Assembly (NCBI GenBank): GCA_028823415.1
Contig: JAPKBL010000046.1
Span: forward strand, 1 to 38,090
From: Mariniblastus sp.
GTDB lineage: Bacteria > Planctomycetota > Planctomycetia > Pirellulales > Pirellulaceae
DNA length: 38,090 nucleotides
Direction of reading: 5' to 3'
The notes beneath the pieces are model-generated. The model searched no databases and was not told the DNA's origin. It worked only from the letters and a program-made list of their open reading frames with translations. Positions 1 to 8,397 of this stretch are shown here, piece after piece. The position numbers were made by a program, and so were the translations under genes. The stretch's first letter is position 1; each line of letters starts with the position of its first letter.

Positions 1-53
1 GACGCATTTGGCTTGCAATCTTTCCCATCGTTATCCCAATCTTTTATCCCAAT

Positions 54-158
54 CTAATTAGTGAGACCAAAATCTTCATTTTGAACCAGGTTGTGCGGCA
101 TCACCGTGAACGCAATTTGAACAAGCACGATTAACACCGCGGTACGTAACAAATTCAT
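54..158 (-). CDS. possible short signal-peptide-like ORF
   Basis: A 34-codon frame starts with ATG 37 bases downstream of the kinase gene's stop. Its first 20 residues are hydrophobic (MNLLRTAVLIVLVQIAF), like a signal peptide or membrane helix. After its TAG at 54-56 the same frame stays open to the window edge and reads Asp-rich (KDWDNDGKD), so this may be the 5' end of a longer exported-protein gene with a stop in it. No clear ribosome binding site is visible. Function unknown and existence doubtful. Confidence 0.2.
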   Translation of the reverse strand: MNLLRTAVLIVLVQIAFTVMPHNLVQNEDFGLTN

Positions 159-194
159 TGTCGATCCAATCAAGGAAATTCACTTTAGCAGATT

Positions 195-1241
195 TTAGTT
201 TCCCGGTTTGGGGTAGGGTCTGATTCCAAGGAGAATCTCCGCCCGCTCTGAAAGCGGGCTGTCAACTAAAGCTTTGTCCGTATGCTCAGAGAGGTGCTTG
301 GCGACTTGCTTAAAAACCGATTGTCGGTCCACGCTCGTGTCGATTTCAACGCACTTGTCTTGGCTTCTAAAAAGTTCCACAGTCGGAAGAGTCTCCGCCT
401 TGAAGGTCTCAATTCTCAATTTCATGCTCTCAAGATTATCGTCGCTCCTTCCGGTATACTTTGCCCGTCCCATAATTCGCTTTTCAAGCACTTCGTAAGG
501 GCAATCCATATACAGCATTTTCGGGAGTTCAGCTTCGCGACCAAAAATTTCGTACCATCCGTCAAGATTGGTTAACGAACGAGGAAATCCATCCAGCAAG
601 AAATTTTTCTTTCCAGTGGTCCTGATCTTTCGCTCAATCGCCTGTTGCAGAAGTGTGACGACAATCTCATTGGGAACTAATTGGCCATCTGCCAAACAAC
701 GTTCGATGACTTTCGCATTCGCACCGCCTGCCATTAACTCTGATCTGAGTAAAACGCCGGTGGAAAGATGGGTCCAGCCTAGTTGGAGTTCCGCCAACTC
801 ACACATCGTACCTTTTCCAGTACCCGGACCACCAAGAACAAATACAACATTGGCGCGAGGGCAGGGCAGGCGTGGATCAGAGTAATGAAGAACGATTTCT
901 GGTGCCGGCGGAATGCCTTTTTTGTATACATGCCAGACCCTGTCGACCGGTGGCAGTTCATCCTCGCAAACCAAATCATAGGCTAGATGACCATCGAGCC
1001 GTGAAATTCGCCAAGATCGATAAGTATTGGAGTAGGAGATCGAGGGGCTCCGAGAGGATTTTCCGTCAGCACGGTCCCAAGCCATTTTACCATTCCAATA
1101 CCCTAGACTCGATTCGGTTCCCGACTCCGATTTAATAGGCGGCGAAGTAGATGGCACAAACAGTCCATCGACTTCCGGTATCCCCGACTTTGAAACTTCA
1201 ATAAAAAAAGTGTTCGGCTTGAGTTCGTTCGCGTGATGCAT
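195..1241 (-). CDS. UMP-CMP kinase-like nucleoside monophosphate kinase with N-terminal extension
   Basis: The C-terminal ~200 residues are a P-loop nucleoside monophosphate kinase, which transfers phosphate from ATP to a pyrimidine nucleoside monophosphate in the cytosol. The P-loop is GGPGTGKGT (137-145), the substrate-binding strand is DGFPR (217-221), and GRSDDN (264-269) is the lid signature typical of eukaryotic UMP-CMP kinases rather than bacterial Cmk. VVFVLGGPG and HLSTGVLLR also read like the eukaryotic type. Residues 1-130 form an extra, Trp/Tyr-rich module (for example GYWNGKMAWDRADGK and SYSNTYRSWRI) with no catalytic motif that I recognise; a normal UMP-CMP kinase is about 200 residues. 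ATG start; Shine-Dalgarno weak. The kinase fold is certain; the exact nucleotide preference and the module's role are inference. Confidence 0.85.
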   Translation of the reverse strand: MHHANELKPNTFFIEVSKSGIPEVDGLFVPSTSPPIKSESGTESSLGYWNGKMAWDRADGKSSRSPSISYSNTYRSWRISRLDGHLAYDLVCEDELPPVDRVWHVYKKGIPPAPEIVLHYSDPRLPCPRANVVFVLGGPGTGKGTMCELAELQLGWTHLSTGVLLRSELMAGGANAKVIERCLADGQLVPNEIVVTLLQQAIERKIRTTGKKNFLLDGFPRSLTNLDGWYEIFGREAELPKMLYMDCPYEVLEKRIMGRAKYTGRSDDNLESMKLRIETFKAETLPTVELFRSQDKCVEIDTSVDRQSVFKQVAKHLSEHTDKALVDSPLSERAEILLGIRPYPKPGN

Positions 1242-1530
1242 AGGATCGCCAACAGAAAATTTGGGTCTTAAACAGTTTGTTTTATATTGACCTAACTCGC
1301 TACGGGAGGGGTGTGGTCATTTTTTGAACCCAATATTGCAGTAACTACCAATCCGCAGAACATCATTCCAAGTTAGACCAGCAAATCAGAACTCGCAGCC
1401 TATTCTGGAACAAAAGGATCGGTACAGTAAAGATTGCACCAACCTTAAAAAACACCGCAACGGCAACTCTTTTAGAAACTCGTAGGCATCCTCTTATCGC
1501 TGAGGAAATTTTTTTGCCACAAATTTAATC

Positions 1531-2270
1531 TTAGGATCTCCATCGCTTTAACTTCCGAAACACCAAAAATGCGATGGGGGCGATGACCAATAACATTCCC
1601 CATAATTCAATTGGAATTATGAAAGTAAATACTGGGCCTCTCAACCCCACTACCTCAGCGGGCTCCAAGAATCCATGATCGAAGCCCACACTCGAATCAT
1701 CATCCGCTGTTGGTGCTGTGATTCCATTTGGAATTACTGGCGTCCATGTCATTGATTCTTTATTTAAATAAACTCGAACCTTCGTTCCAACTCCAGGAAT
1801 GGGGGCATGGCCCCCAATGAAATACCATCCACAGCACTCCGACGTGACTTTGATCGGAAGCATCGAAAAATCACCTCCGGTCCCTGTAACTCGCCCTTCT
1901 CCACACGAATAATTGAGAGCGTCAAATAAATGCCCCAGTCGTAATTCCCAAAAGCTGTTTCAATAAAGGACCGCTCCGTCTCGATCCGGATTCGTTAGAT
2001 GGTTCCAACAACAATTATTTCCGCCGCGTTCAACTGTTCCAGACTTTGCGGCGGAATGTCCGCTGGCAAATTGGCAGGAAAAACAGAGAACATTATACAA
2101 ACGGACAATGCCGGCAGGACAGCGTCTACCTTCAACAACTTTAACCTTCTTAACAACGCGACCACGGCGGTTAGAGCCAGATATCCACCTCGTTCAGACC
2201 GCCGCTTGAGGGGTTCGGTCCACCACATTGCGTATTCATTAGGATTAGTGATTGGTTCATTATCCGGCAA
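1531..2270 (-). pseudogene. broken gene for a membrane-associated hypothetical protein
   Basis: Two frames look like pieces of one protein. The upstream piece (1995-2270) has a basic segment, a hydrophobic helix (LPALSVCIMFSVF) and then AAEIIVVGTI before TAA at 1995-1997. The frame continues past that stop with protein-like text (IETERSFIETAFGNYDWG, then GELQGPEVIFRCF) until about position 1860. There the sense shifts into the frame of 1531-1863, which carries GGHAPIPGVGTKVRVYL and a C-terminal membrane helix followed by RKLKRWRS. So one nonsense codon and one frameshift separate the parts. The intact protein would be about 245 residues with two membrane segments. Function unknown. Sequencing error is the alternative for either lesion; two short independent genes are less likely. 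Confidence 0.6.
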
Positions 2271-2276
2271 ACGCGT

Positions 2277-3602
2277 TCATTTGACAATTTGGAAATCCGA
2301 GGATGCTACCGATCCAGCGTGGTTAACGTTGACAAACCACGCCGTGGTCTCCGGCGGCAAGGAAACGGTCACCACTGCACGGCCTTTACCTTGAATAAAT
2401 TCCGCGGGGGATTCAACCCACTTTCGCGATCCTGTAAAACCCAAATCAGTGGTGGTCACCAAACTAGCCTTCGAAACAGGCTTGATTGTATCAAAACTTA
2501 ATCGCCCACTCATCCCATCCGCGCCATCCAGAAGCACACCGTGCTGTACGCACCATGGCTCTCCCGAATTGACGATCGATTCAGCGAAGGCATAACTATC
2601 GGGAGGGTTCCAACCGGCGCCGTGGCCATGATTCATACCCGGAATCATCGCCACCATGTGAGGCCCTTTAGCCTTGTCATAACAGTTCTTAAGAGAATCC
2701 ATTGGAAAGTGTAGATCGCTGGGCCATGTGAGCCAAAGAACTGGAATCGACACTTTATCCATTCGAACCATCGGATCCCATACCTTGCGATAAACCTGAT
2801 TCTCCCCCAACGCCCTTCCATATTGATTTGCTGACTCGGCGAGGTCTCCACATCCATAAGTAGGCACTGCAAACGAAAATCGTTGATCGATACCGATTAC
2901 CGTACTTGCAATGACGCCTCCCCATGAAATTCCAACGACGCCAACTTTCTCGGAGTCCACTTGGGGCAAAGATCGAAGCAGCGAATGCGCGAGAATCGTG
3001 TCGGCTACGCTGTGGTACATCCATTGTTCTTTTAAGGGCAAATCACTGTCCCCATAAATCCCCTGCCTCTCCGGACCGCCCCACTGGTGGCGCGCCCATT
3101 TTTTGCCCTCTTGATCACGACGATCCGTTTGTCCCTCTACCGCGATACTGATCGCCGCAAAACCTTTATCATTCCATTTTTTTACCCAGGGAAGAAACGC
3201 GGTACCGCCACCGCCATGGACTAATACCACCCCCGGGACCCGCGCCGCGTCTGACTGTCCAGATGGTTTGTTTGGAAGACCGAGCAAAGCAAACACGCGC
3301 GTCTTCTTTCCTCGCCACGGCAATCCTTCAAAATAGATCGGCCTGACTCCATCCAAACCACGCGCATCAGGACTCTCATAAATCTTTGGAGCAGATTTCA
3401 GCTCCGCTAATCCTAATACTTGCTCACGCATCGATGCGAGAGAATCATCGTCCTGTGCAGTCACAGGCCCCAACCCAGAACTCCAAGGATGTCCAGATCC
3501 CCGTTTAGAATTCAGCGAATCAGCACCCAACGGATGATCAATGCAAAACAGACAGACACACAAACAACAAACCGGAACCGACAATGGAACAAAGGGACTC
3601 AT
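2277..3602 (-). CDS. exported dienelactone-hydrolase/acetyl-xylan-esterase-type alpha/beta hydrolase
   Basis: A serine hydrolase of the alpha/beta fold, probably periplasmic or secreted and acting on ester bonds of carbohydrates or small organic acids; the substrate cannot be read from sequence. VVLVHGGGGTAFLPW is the oxyanion-hole strand and VGISWGG carries the Ser nucleophile. WLTWPSDLHFP and GMNHGHG are the likely places of the acid residue and His. A C-terminal beta-rich tail of about 80 residues follows. The frame is open up to 3770, but the ATG at 3602 is preferred. It begins a signal-peptide-like hydrophobic stretch (MSPFVPLSVPVCCLCVCLF), has GAGGAG-type sequence upstream (13 nt), and avoids overlap with the ThuA gene. 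Neighbouring ThuA protein suggests joint use in polysaccharide or sugar-derivative breakdown. Confidence 0.8.
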   Translation of the reverse strand: MSPFVPLSVPVCCLCVCLFCIDHPLGADSLNSKRGSGHPWSSGLGPVTAQDDDSLASMREQVLGLAELKSAPKIYESPDARGLDGVRPIYFEGLPWRGKKTRVFALLGLPNKPSGQSDAARVPGVVLVHGGGGTAFLPWVKKWNDKGFAAISIAVEGQTDRRDQEGKKWARHQWGGPERQGIYGDSDLPLKEQWMYHSVADTILAHSLLRSLPQVDSEKVGVVGISWGGVIASTVIGIDQRFSFAVPTYGCGDLAESANQYGRALGENQVYRKVWDPMVRMDKVSIPVLWLTWPSDLHFPMDSLKNCYDKAKGPHMVAMIPGMNHGHGAGWNPPDSYAFAESIVNSGEPWCVQHGVLLDGADGMSGRLSFDTIKPVSKASLVTTTDLGFTGSRKWVESPAEFIQGKGRAVVTVSLPPETTAWFVNVNHAGSVASSDFQIVK

Positions 3603-3762
3603 AAACAGAGCTAAACTCCTCAATGAAAATAAACTAGGACTCCAGCCCACGACGAAAAACCATCGAAGTCTCAATACAAGGTATTGCCAACTCCACGAAC
3701 CTTGCAAAGTTAAATCGGTCGAAAAAGTCAAGGCAACTAAGGTGGCTTGTTTGGAATCTCGA

Positions 3763-4743
3763 CTACTCAAACTTTTTCGAGCTTGGTTTATTCGCAGTCG
3801 GGAAATTTTCAGGGACAGGAATGGTTACTTTTCCCGTTGCCGCCCACTCGGTACCGCGCAGAAAGAGGGTTTGAAACCCGACACACTCGAACGAATAATC
3901 TGCATGCCCAAGTGTCGTGTGAAACACGCGACCTTTTCCAAAGTCAATCGTCATCATGGTTGGCTCATGCCGCCCTGACCCCTTTTTTGCAGGCGCCGCA
4001 AAGGCGGTCGCCAAAATGTTCATATTGATCGCTGGACCGCGTAGTCGCTCATACAGTTCATCCTTGGTGTGCATAAATTGAGTCGGGACACCGGCGGTGA
4101 TTGGATGCTCTTCGTCGCGGATAACGATAGAAAATTCATGCTGGGGGCCGTGACCGCCTCCCCGACCATCTGCCTCATCTCTCACCATTTTCCCGCTGTC
4201 GTCATAATAGACATAAGGTCCACTTTTCTGATCGCGTCCACCCCAGCCGCCAAGTCCTATCATCTCGTTATACTCGCGCCACTGTGGAAATGAATTATCC
4301 GCTGCATGGATCGATACAAATCCACCACCGGATTTGACGAACTCGACGAACGCTTTTTGTGTCGGCATTGGCCAATCGGCGGCACCGTATCCAAAATTTG
4401 AAATCACCACGTCGTAATCCGAAAACTTCGGTGCAAAATCTGGGTCTGCTTTTGGCTGGGCAAGATCCTCATACTTCTTGCCGTCATTTAGCGAATAATC
4501 TTTCCCGTATTTGGCCCCCTTCCACGTAAATTGGGTGCGCGCCACGTCAACCGAAAACTTACCGGTCCCCTCTAAATATTTTTTCATCATCAACGTAGAT
4601 TTAGGCCAAGCGTCATGGTTATTTTGCCCATCGATAATTAGTACTTTAATAGGGGCGTTCGCCGAGCGATCAACTTCAGCCGTCGCGTAGGACGCCACGG
4701 CGACGCTGAACGCGAGAACAAGAATTCCGAGACGATTTAACAT
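3763..4743 (-). CDS. exported ThuA domain protein
   Basis: A signal peptide (MLNRLGILVLAFSVAVASYATA, cleavage likely after residue 22) is followed by a full-length ThuA-like domain, a class I glutamine-amidotransferase-like fold. KVLIIDGQNNHDAWPKS is the first strand and DYDVVISNFGYG and GGGFVSIHAADNSF are conserved central strands. A metal- or ligand-binding-type region with GGHGPQHEF and GRVFHTTLGH follows. The founding member is linked to trehalose utilisation, and planctomycetes hold many exported copies believed to handle sugars, but the reaction of this one is unknown. It lies 160 bases upstream of the esterase on the same strand, so the two are probably co-transcribed. Confidence 0.85.
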   Translation of the reverse strand: MLNRLGILVLAFSVAVASYATAEVDRSANAPIKVLIIDGQNNHDAWPKSTLMMKKYLEGTGKFSVDVARTQFTWKGAKYGKDYSLNDGKKYEDLAQPKADPDFAPKFSDYDVVISNFGYGAADWPMPTQKAFVEFVKSGGGFVSIHAADNSFPQWREYNEMIGLGGWGGRDQKSGPYVYYDDSGKMVRDEADGRGGGHGPQHEFSIVIRDEEHPITAGVPTQFMHTKDELYERLRGPAINMNILATAFAAPAKKGSGRHEPTMMTIDFGKGRVFHTTLGHADYSFECVGFQTLFLRGTEWAATGKVTIPVPENFPTANKPSSKKFE

Positions 4744-5194
4744 TTCAATTACCTATTTAAAAATAAACGGAACAAACATCCGAACTGCCAATCCCAATCT
4801 CCTCGTCGACAGCACGGGACAACCCGACGGGAACTACTCGCTCGGTGGGGAACGAGAATGATAACGAAAAAACACCTGTCCCGAAACAATTCTCTATCTC
4901 TAACGTCGAAACGGTCGGAAGTCGGCATAACCGGACAAGAGATGAAAAACCGTTAGTCAACTGTCTCGAAATTGAATAAACGGCCTATAAAATAGTGTTT
5001 AGGGTCCCATTTGATTGGACTCAAACGCAAATTTCTTATTTGTTGGGAGGTTTATCCGGAAAACGCGCTACGAATATTAGCGCCGTTTTTGTATTTTTTG
5101 GAAGCTGATGTTTGTCCATTGGCTCGATAAAGATAAAATCGAGTTACGCGACCGGGTTGATCCGATCAGCGATTATTTGGAAACGGAGAATAGC
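4744..5194. other. non-coding divergent region upstream of ThuA and the membrane hypothetical
   Basis: About 450 bases separate the minus-strand ThuA gene from the plus-strand gene at 5195. No convincing reading frame is present; a frame open to 5108 upstream of the ATG at 5195 has no membrane or domain signal of its own. The region holds one terminator-like hairpin (5065-5089) and presumably both promoters, which I could not place. Confidence 0.5.
5065..5089 (+). terminator. terminator-like hairpin
   Basis: GCGCTA and TAGCGC form a perfect 6-bp stem around a 7-base loop, followed by CG and five T. It precedes the gene at 5195 rather than following one. It could end a short leader transcript or be an attenuator. 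The stem is short, so this is tentative. Confidence 0.35.
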
Positions 5195-5770
5195 ATGAAG
5201 AGCAAAAAATACTCAATTATCATCAGTGCCGGCATCGGCTTTGCATTGCTGATCGGCTTAACAACCGGAATCGGAGTCTACGTCGGGAATCGTCTTGCTC
5301 AAGATCGCCAGTTGGCTCAACTCCCGCCGCTGGACTTGATGGCAGGCACAGCCGCTAGAACGAAGTCGCTGTCCATGGCAACGGGTCTGATCGATAACAA
5401 TGTGGAAGCACTGTTTGTTCTTGATCACCTCACCGGAAATCTACAGTGCTGGCTCCTAAATACGAAGACCGGAAACGTTGGCGGCATCTACCGAGCCAGT
5501 GCGGCAACAGATCTCGCGGTCGCCGGAAAATCCGGAACACCGGAATATATTATGACTACCGGCAACTTCTTTTTCAGAGGTGGCTCTTCCGGAGGCAATA
5601 AACCCGCAAATTCGGTCTGCTATATCGGCGACGCCAACACGGGCAACGTCGTAGGTTATTCACTGACATACAACGAGCAAGCACTCAATCGTGGCGTTGC
5701 CGTGAACGGTGCGCTCAAGCTGATTTGTAAAGGCGCCGCGAGAACCGCAATCGTCACCCGCGATCAGTAA
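5195..5770 (+). CDS. hypothetical protein with one N-terminal membrane helix
   Basis: Residues 8-30 (IIISAGIGFALLIGLTTGIGV) form a membrane anchor or uncleaved signal. The remaining ~155 residues would be outside the cytosol. They contain beta-rich text (ALFVLDHLTGNLQCWLLN, PEYIMTTGNFFFRGG, SVCYIGDANTGNVVGYS) that reads like two blades of a propeller-type or PQQ-like fold, but I do not recognise a family. The ATG at 5195 is chosen over an upstream in-frame ATG (5108) because it has GGAG seven bases upstream and is followed directly by the basic residues and helix. It precedes the beta-propeller gene by 54 bases on the same strand, probably in one operon. Confidence 0.7.
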   Translation: MKSKKYSIIISAGIGFALLIGLTTGIGVYVGNRLAQDRQLAQLPPLDLMAGTAARTKSLSMATGLIDNNVEALFVLDHLTGNLQCWLLNTKTGNVGGIYRASAATDLAVAGKSGTPEYIMTTGNFFFRGGSSGGNKPANSVCYIGDANTGNVVGYSLTYNEQALNRGVAVNGALKLICKGAARTAIVTRDQ

Positions 5771-5824
5771 TCGATCGGAAATTGGAATTGTAGCGTCGGT
5801 TTAATTTTTAACACGGAGTCGGCA

Positions 5825-7135
5825 ATGGCGTGGCGATTGTGCGGATTTGTATTTACGATTACCTTCGCGTTCCTCGGATCGGCAGCAGCCGATGACTGGA
5901 ACCAATGGCTAGGTCCCAACCGAGACAGTGTCTGGAGTGAATCTGGCATCATCACTTCGATTCCAGACGACGGTTTGAAAGCAATGTGGCGAACACCCAT
6001 TTCTCAGGGGTTTTCAGGGCCAGCGGTCGCTGGCGATCGGGTGTTTGTAACTGACTATGTTGTCGAAAAAGGTGACCAAGCGTTCGATTCAGGCAAACGC
6101 AATGTGCTCACTGGAACCGAAAGAGTTCACTGTCTGGATCTTAAAACCGGAAAGATCATTTGGACCCACGCCTATCCCTGCCAGTACAGCATCTCGTATG
6201 GGCTAGGCCCCCGGGCAACACCGACCGTCGATGGAGATAACGTTTATACACTCGGAGCCGAGGGGCACCTTTACTGCCTCAACGTTGCCGATGGGCGGGT
6301 TAAGTGGATGAAAAATTTGAAGCAGGATTATGGAGTCAAGGAAGCACCAATGTGGGGATACGCCGCTCATCCTTTAGTAGCAGGCGATAAATTGTTTTGC
6401 CTTGCAGGTGGCAAAGGGAGCGTCGCCGTTGCCTTTGATAAAGAATCTGGGGAAGAAATCTGGCGGGCACTCGATGAAGAAAATATCGGCTACTGTCCTC
6501 CAACGATGATTCAGGCAGGGGGAAAGGAACAGTTACTAATCTGGCACGCGACTGCCCTCAATAGCCTCAACCCAGCAACGGGTGACACTTATTGGTCGGT
6601 TAAAATTGCGCCCGCTTATTTCATGTCAATCGTTGCTCCCATCCAACACAAGAACCATCTACTGGTAACCGGTCTGCAAGGATCCTCGACGCTGCTAGAG
6701 CTCAACCCTGACGAACCGGGGGTAACGGAAGTCTGGCGGGGCAAGGGAGTACAACCGGATCATAATCCACCTGTCGTTTTTGAAGACCATATCTACGGCG
6801 TCGATGTAAAAGGCCACCTTCGCTGCATTGAATTGGTATCCGGCAAACGAGTTTGGGAGAACCTCGCGACCGCCCCCAAAGGCAGACCGGCAGCGAGTAC
6901 CACAGGTTTTGTCGTGCGTAATGGCAATCACTGGTACCTCACCACAGAACAAGGTGAATTGATCATCGCTAAACTTTCACCCGCCGGCTATCAAGAGCTA
7001 GGGCGGACGCAGATGATCGAGCCGACTTCAGAAAATTGGGGGCGTGAAATTGTTTGGAGTCACCCTGCGTTTTCTAACCGCTGCGTATTCGCGAGAAATG
7101 ATAAAGAAATCGTCTGCTATTCACTGGCCAAATAG
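5825..7135 (+). CDS. exported PQQ-like beta-propeller repeat protein
   Basis: A signal peptide (WRLCGFVFTITFAFLGSAAA) is followed by WNQWLGPNRDSVW, the opening typical of planctomycete PQQ-like/BamB-like propellers. Repeated blade motifs follow: VHCLDLKTGKIIWTHAYP, HLYCLNVADGRVKWM, VAVAFDKESGEEIWR, LNSLNPATGDTYWSV and HLRCIELVSGKRVWE. These A/D-x-x-x-G-x-x-x-W repeats fit a propeller of about eight blades. No residues of a PQQ dehydrogenase active site (such as a vicinal Cys pair) are evident, so it is more likely a binding or scaffolding protein than an enzyme. GGAG six bases before the ATG supports the start. Likely operon with the preceding membrane protein. Confidence 0.88.
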   Translation: MAWRLCGFVFTITFAFLGSAAADDWNQWLGPNRDSVWSESGIITSIPDDGLKAMWRTPISQGFSGPAVAGDRVFVTDYVVEKGDQAFDSGKRNVLTGTERVHCLDLKTGKIIWTHAYPCQYSISYGLGPRATPTVDGDNVYTLGAEGHLYCLNVADGRVKWMKNLKQDYGVKEAPMWGYAAHPLVAGDKLFCLAGGKGSVAVAFDKESGEEIWRALDEENIGYCPPTMIQAGGKEQLLIWHATALNSLNPATGDTYWSVKIAPAYFMSIVAPIQHKNHLLVTGLQGSSTLLELNPDEPGVTEVWRGKGVQPDHNPPVVFEDHIYGVDVKGHLRCIELVSGKRVWENLATAPKGRPAASTTGFVVRNGNHWYLTTEQGELIIAKLSPAGYQELGRTQMIEPTSENWGREIVWSHPAFSNRCVFARNDKEIVCYSLAK

Positions 7136-7211
7136 CAGCCCATTACCCCCTCTCCCGGCGACCTCTCCCTACCGATTTAGACGGAGAACTCCACCGCGAA
7201 TGAGCAGGGTT

Positions 7212-7235
7212 GCCGCAATCTGGCGTCGTTGCGGC
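7212..7235 (+). terminator. weak stem-loop after the propeller gene
   Basis: GCCGCAA and TTGCGGC pair in a 7-bp stem with a 10-base loop, followed by GAATTTTG. It is 77 bases past the stop codon and could end the upstream transcript, but its T-run is poor. Confidence 0.3.
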
Positions 7236-7456
7236 GAATTTTGTGTGTCCTCACCCAATAAAACCAGCCGCCTAAACTAGCCCAAGCACAGCGTACCACC
7301 AATCGAGAAGAGATTTTCGATTGTGAGTTCCGCTCATCTCTTGACCCAACCCAACGAATCGTTGAGCCACTGCCGTCGTTGGTCTAGCCGACCAGGTAGT
7401 GGATGATGAGCTCGTTGATTGATGACCAGTAAAAACGTCCCTACCGCACCGAAATC

Positions 7457-7490
7457 GTCTCAAAACGAGATTCAATTCTCATTTTGAGAC
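7457..7490. repeat. 14-bp near-perfect inverted repeat
   Basis: GTCTCAAAACGAGA and TCTCATTTTGAGAC are reverse complements at 13 of 14 positions, with a 6-base spacer (TTCAAT). There is no T-run on either side, so it is not a simple intrinsic terminator. It sits about 65 bases upstream of the candidate small-RNA promoter and could be a dimeric regulator's operator or an RNA hairpin. Confidence 0.5.
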
Positions 7491-7553
7491 AATCCCACAA
7501 CTAGCCAATTGAATAAACCTTCATTTTTACGAGGTTTCCAAAAAACAAAACCT

Positions 7554-7582
7554 TTGGCATAGTAATTGCAATTGTATTTTAT
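7554..7582 (+). promoter_or_regulatory. candidate sigma-70-type promoter of the putative small RNA
   Basis: TTGGCA (7554-7559) and TTTTAT (7577-7582) are separated by exactly 17 bases. The -35 box matches TTGACA at four or five positions and the -10 box matches TATAAT at four of six. It lies in a gene-free, AT-rich stretch and points at the strong terminator at 7658-7694. This is a motif match only. Confidence 0.35.
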
Positions 7583-7588
7583 CGTGAG

Positions 7589-7694
7589 CGAAACAACGTC
7601 CTATCTCATCTCATCTCTCCGTCGTCTTCAAGGACTCTCGTTCATCCTGCCCTATTCAACAGGCGGCTGGTTTTCTCCAGTCGCCTGTTTTTTT
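7589..7694 (+). ncRNA. candidate small non-coding RNA
   Basis: A promoter-like pair of boxes and a strong intrinsic terminator bracket about 105 bases that have no open frame of note. The interior is pyrimidine-rich (ATCTCATCTCATCTCTCCG), a possible single-stranded pairing region with purine-rich ribosome binding sites, ending in the terminator hairpin. No annotated gene ends here: the nearest plus-strand gene stops 450 bases earlier. It matches no RNA family I know. Confidence 0.35.
7658..7694 (+). terminator. strong intrinsic terminator
   Basis: AACAGGCGGCTGG pairs with CCAGTCGCCTGTT (13 bp including one G-U pair) around the loop TTTTCT, followed by a run of seven to eight T. Among the clearest terminators in the window. 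It is distant from any protein gene, hence the small-RNA proposal. Confidence 0.85.
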
Positions 7695-7766
7695 GCGCAC
7701 ATTAAAGGTCTGTTTTGCGACACTCGAAAATTTCTTTTTTAGAAGCCTCCGCGAACTCAGGCTACT

Positions 7767-7976
7767 TCACCGTTGGTCCAGAATTTCATCAATTCTCTGA
7801 CGTGCCTCATTAATATTTGGCTTCCACTCTTGGCGATGGGGACCGTGGATAATGTATTGCGGAACCTCCTGATAATGCGCCTTTTGTGTCCGGCGGCCGT
7901 TATAGTTTTCCATCGAAAGTGAATTGTATCGAATCGACTGACCTCGATACTCTTCGACAATTTTCATTTCATCCAT
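7767..7976 (-). CDS. small hypothetical protein
   Basis: A 69-residue frame from the ATG at 7976. A GTG at 8012 is an alternative that would add 12 polar residues. The protein is polar and without membrane segments or signal peptide: an N-terminal IVEEYRGQSIRYNS strand pair, and a C-terminal amphipathic helix (NINEARQRIDEILDQR). That pattern, a short beta hairpin followed by a helix marked by 'EA-x-x-x-I-D-E-I', resembles small bacterial proteins of unknown role. No ribosome binding site is obvious. Function not known. Confidence 0.5.
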   Translation of the reverse strand: MDEMKIVEEYRGQSIRYNSLSMENYNGRRTQKAHYQEVPQYIIHGPHRQEWKPNINEARQRIDEILDQR

Positions 7977-8397
7977 TTTTTTATTCGTCTTTGAGGAATC
8001 ATTGAACTTCACAAATCAGCCAAACCCTTCGCCTCAATTCAATTCGGTGCCGAGCAAGACTTCCTATCCGACTACTTTTGGCGAACAGTCTAGGCCGATT
8101 GTAATTGCTAATATTCGCCGAGCGCACCAATCACACCGAAAAAACGAGATATTTCTTTGACAAAAATGCAGGAAGCACCGAGTCGTCGCATCCATAAATA
8201 TTGGATTGCTTTTTTACCGTGTAAACATCGCGTGTAGTGCCAAATGAATCGATTTTTGAATTTGCTTGTCGGAAATGTTTGCTGATTTGTTGAGACTAAT
8301 GAAGATTGCCCGATTCCAACAAACACTACTGCATCCCTTTCTTTGATACACTAATCTGCAAATCTGTTTGTTAGTGACATCCTGAGAGATACCAATC
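7977..8397. other. non-coding region upstream of the UGA-interrupted thioredoxin-like gene
   Basis: About 420 AT-rich bases with no convincing frame on either strand. It must contain the promoter of the gene at 8398 and that of the small minus-strand gene; I could not place either with confidence. Confidence 0.45.

Noticed and set aside
1288..1325. TGACC/GGTCA stem followed by six T, as a plus-strand terminator
   Set aside because: Only five pairs with a 22-base loop and no plus-strand gene upstream to end.
1999..2394. 131-codon plus-strand frame
   Set aside because: It is antisense to the broken membrane gene and the esterase's end, whose minus-strand text is clearly protein-like.
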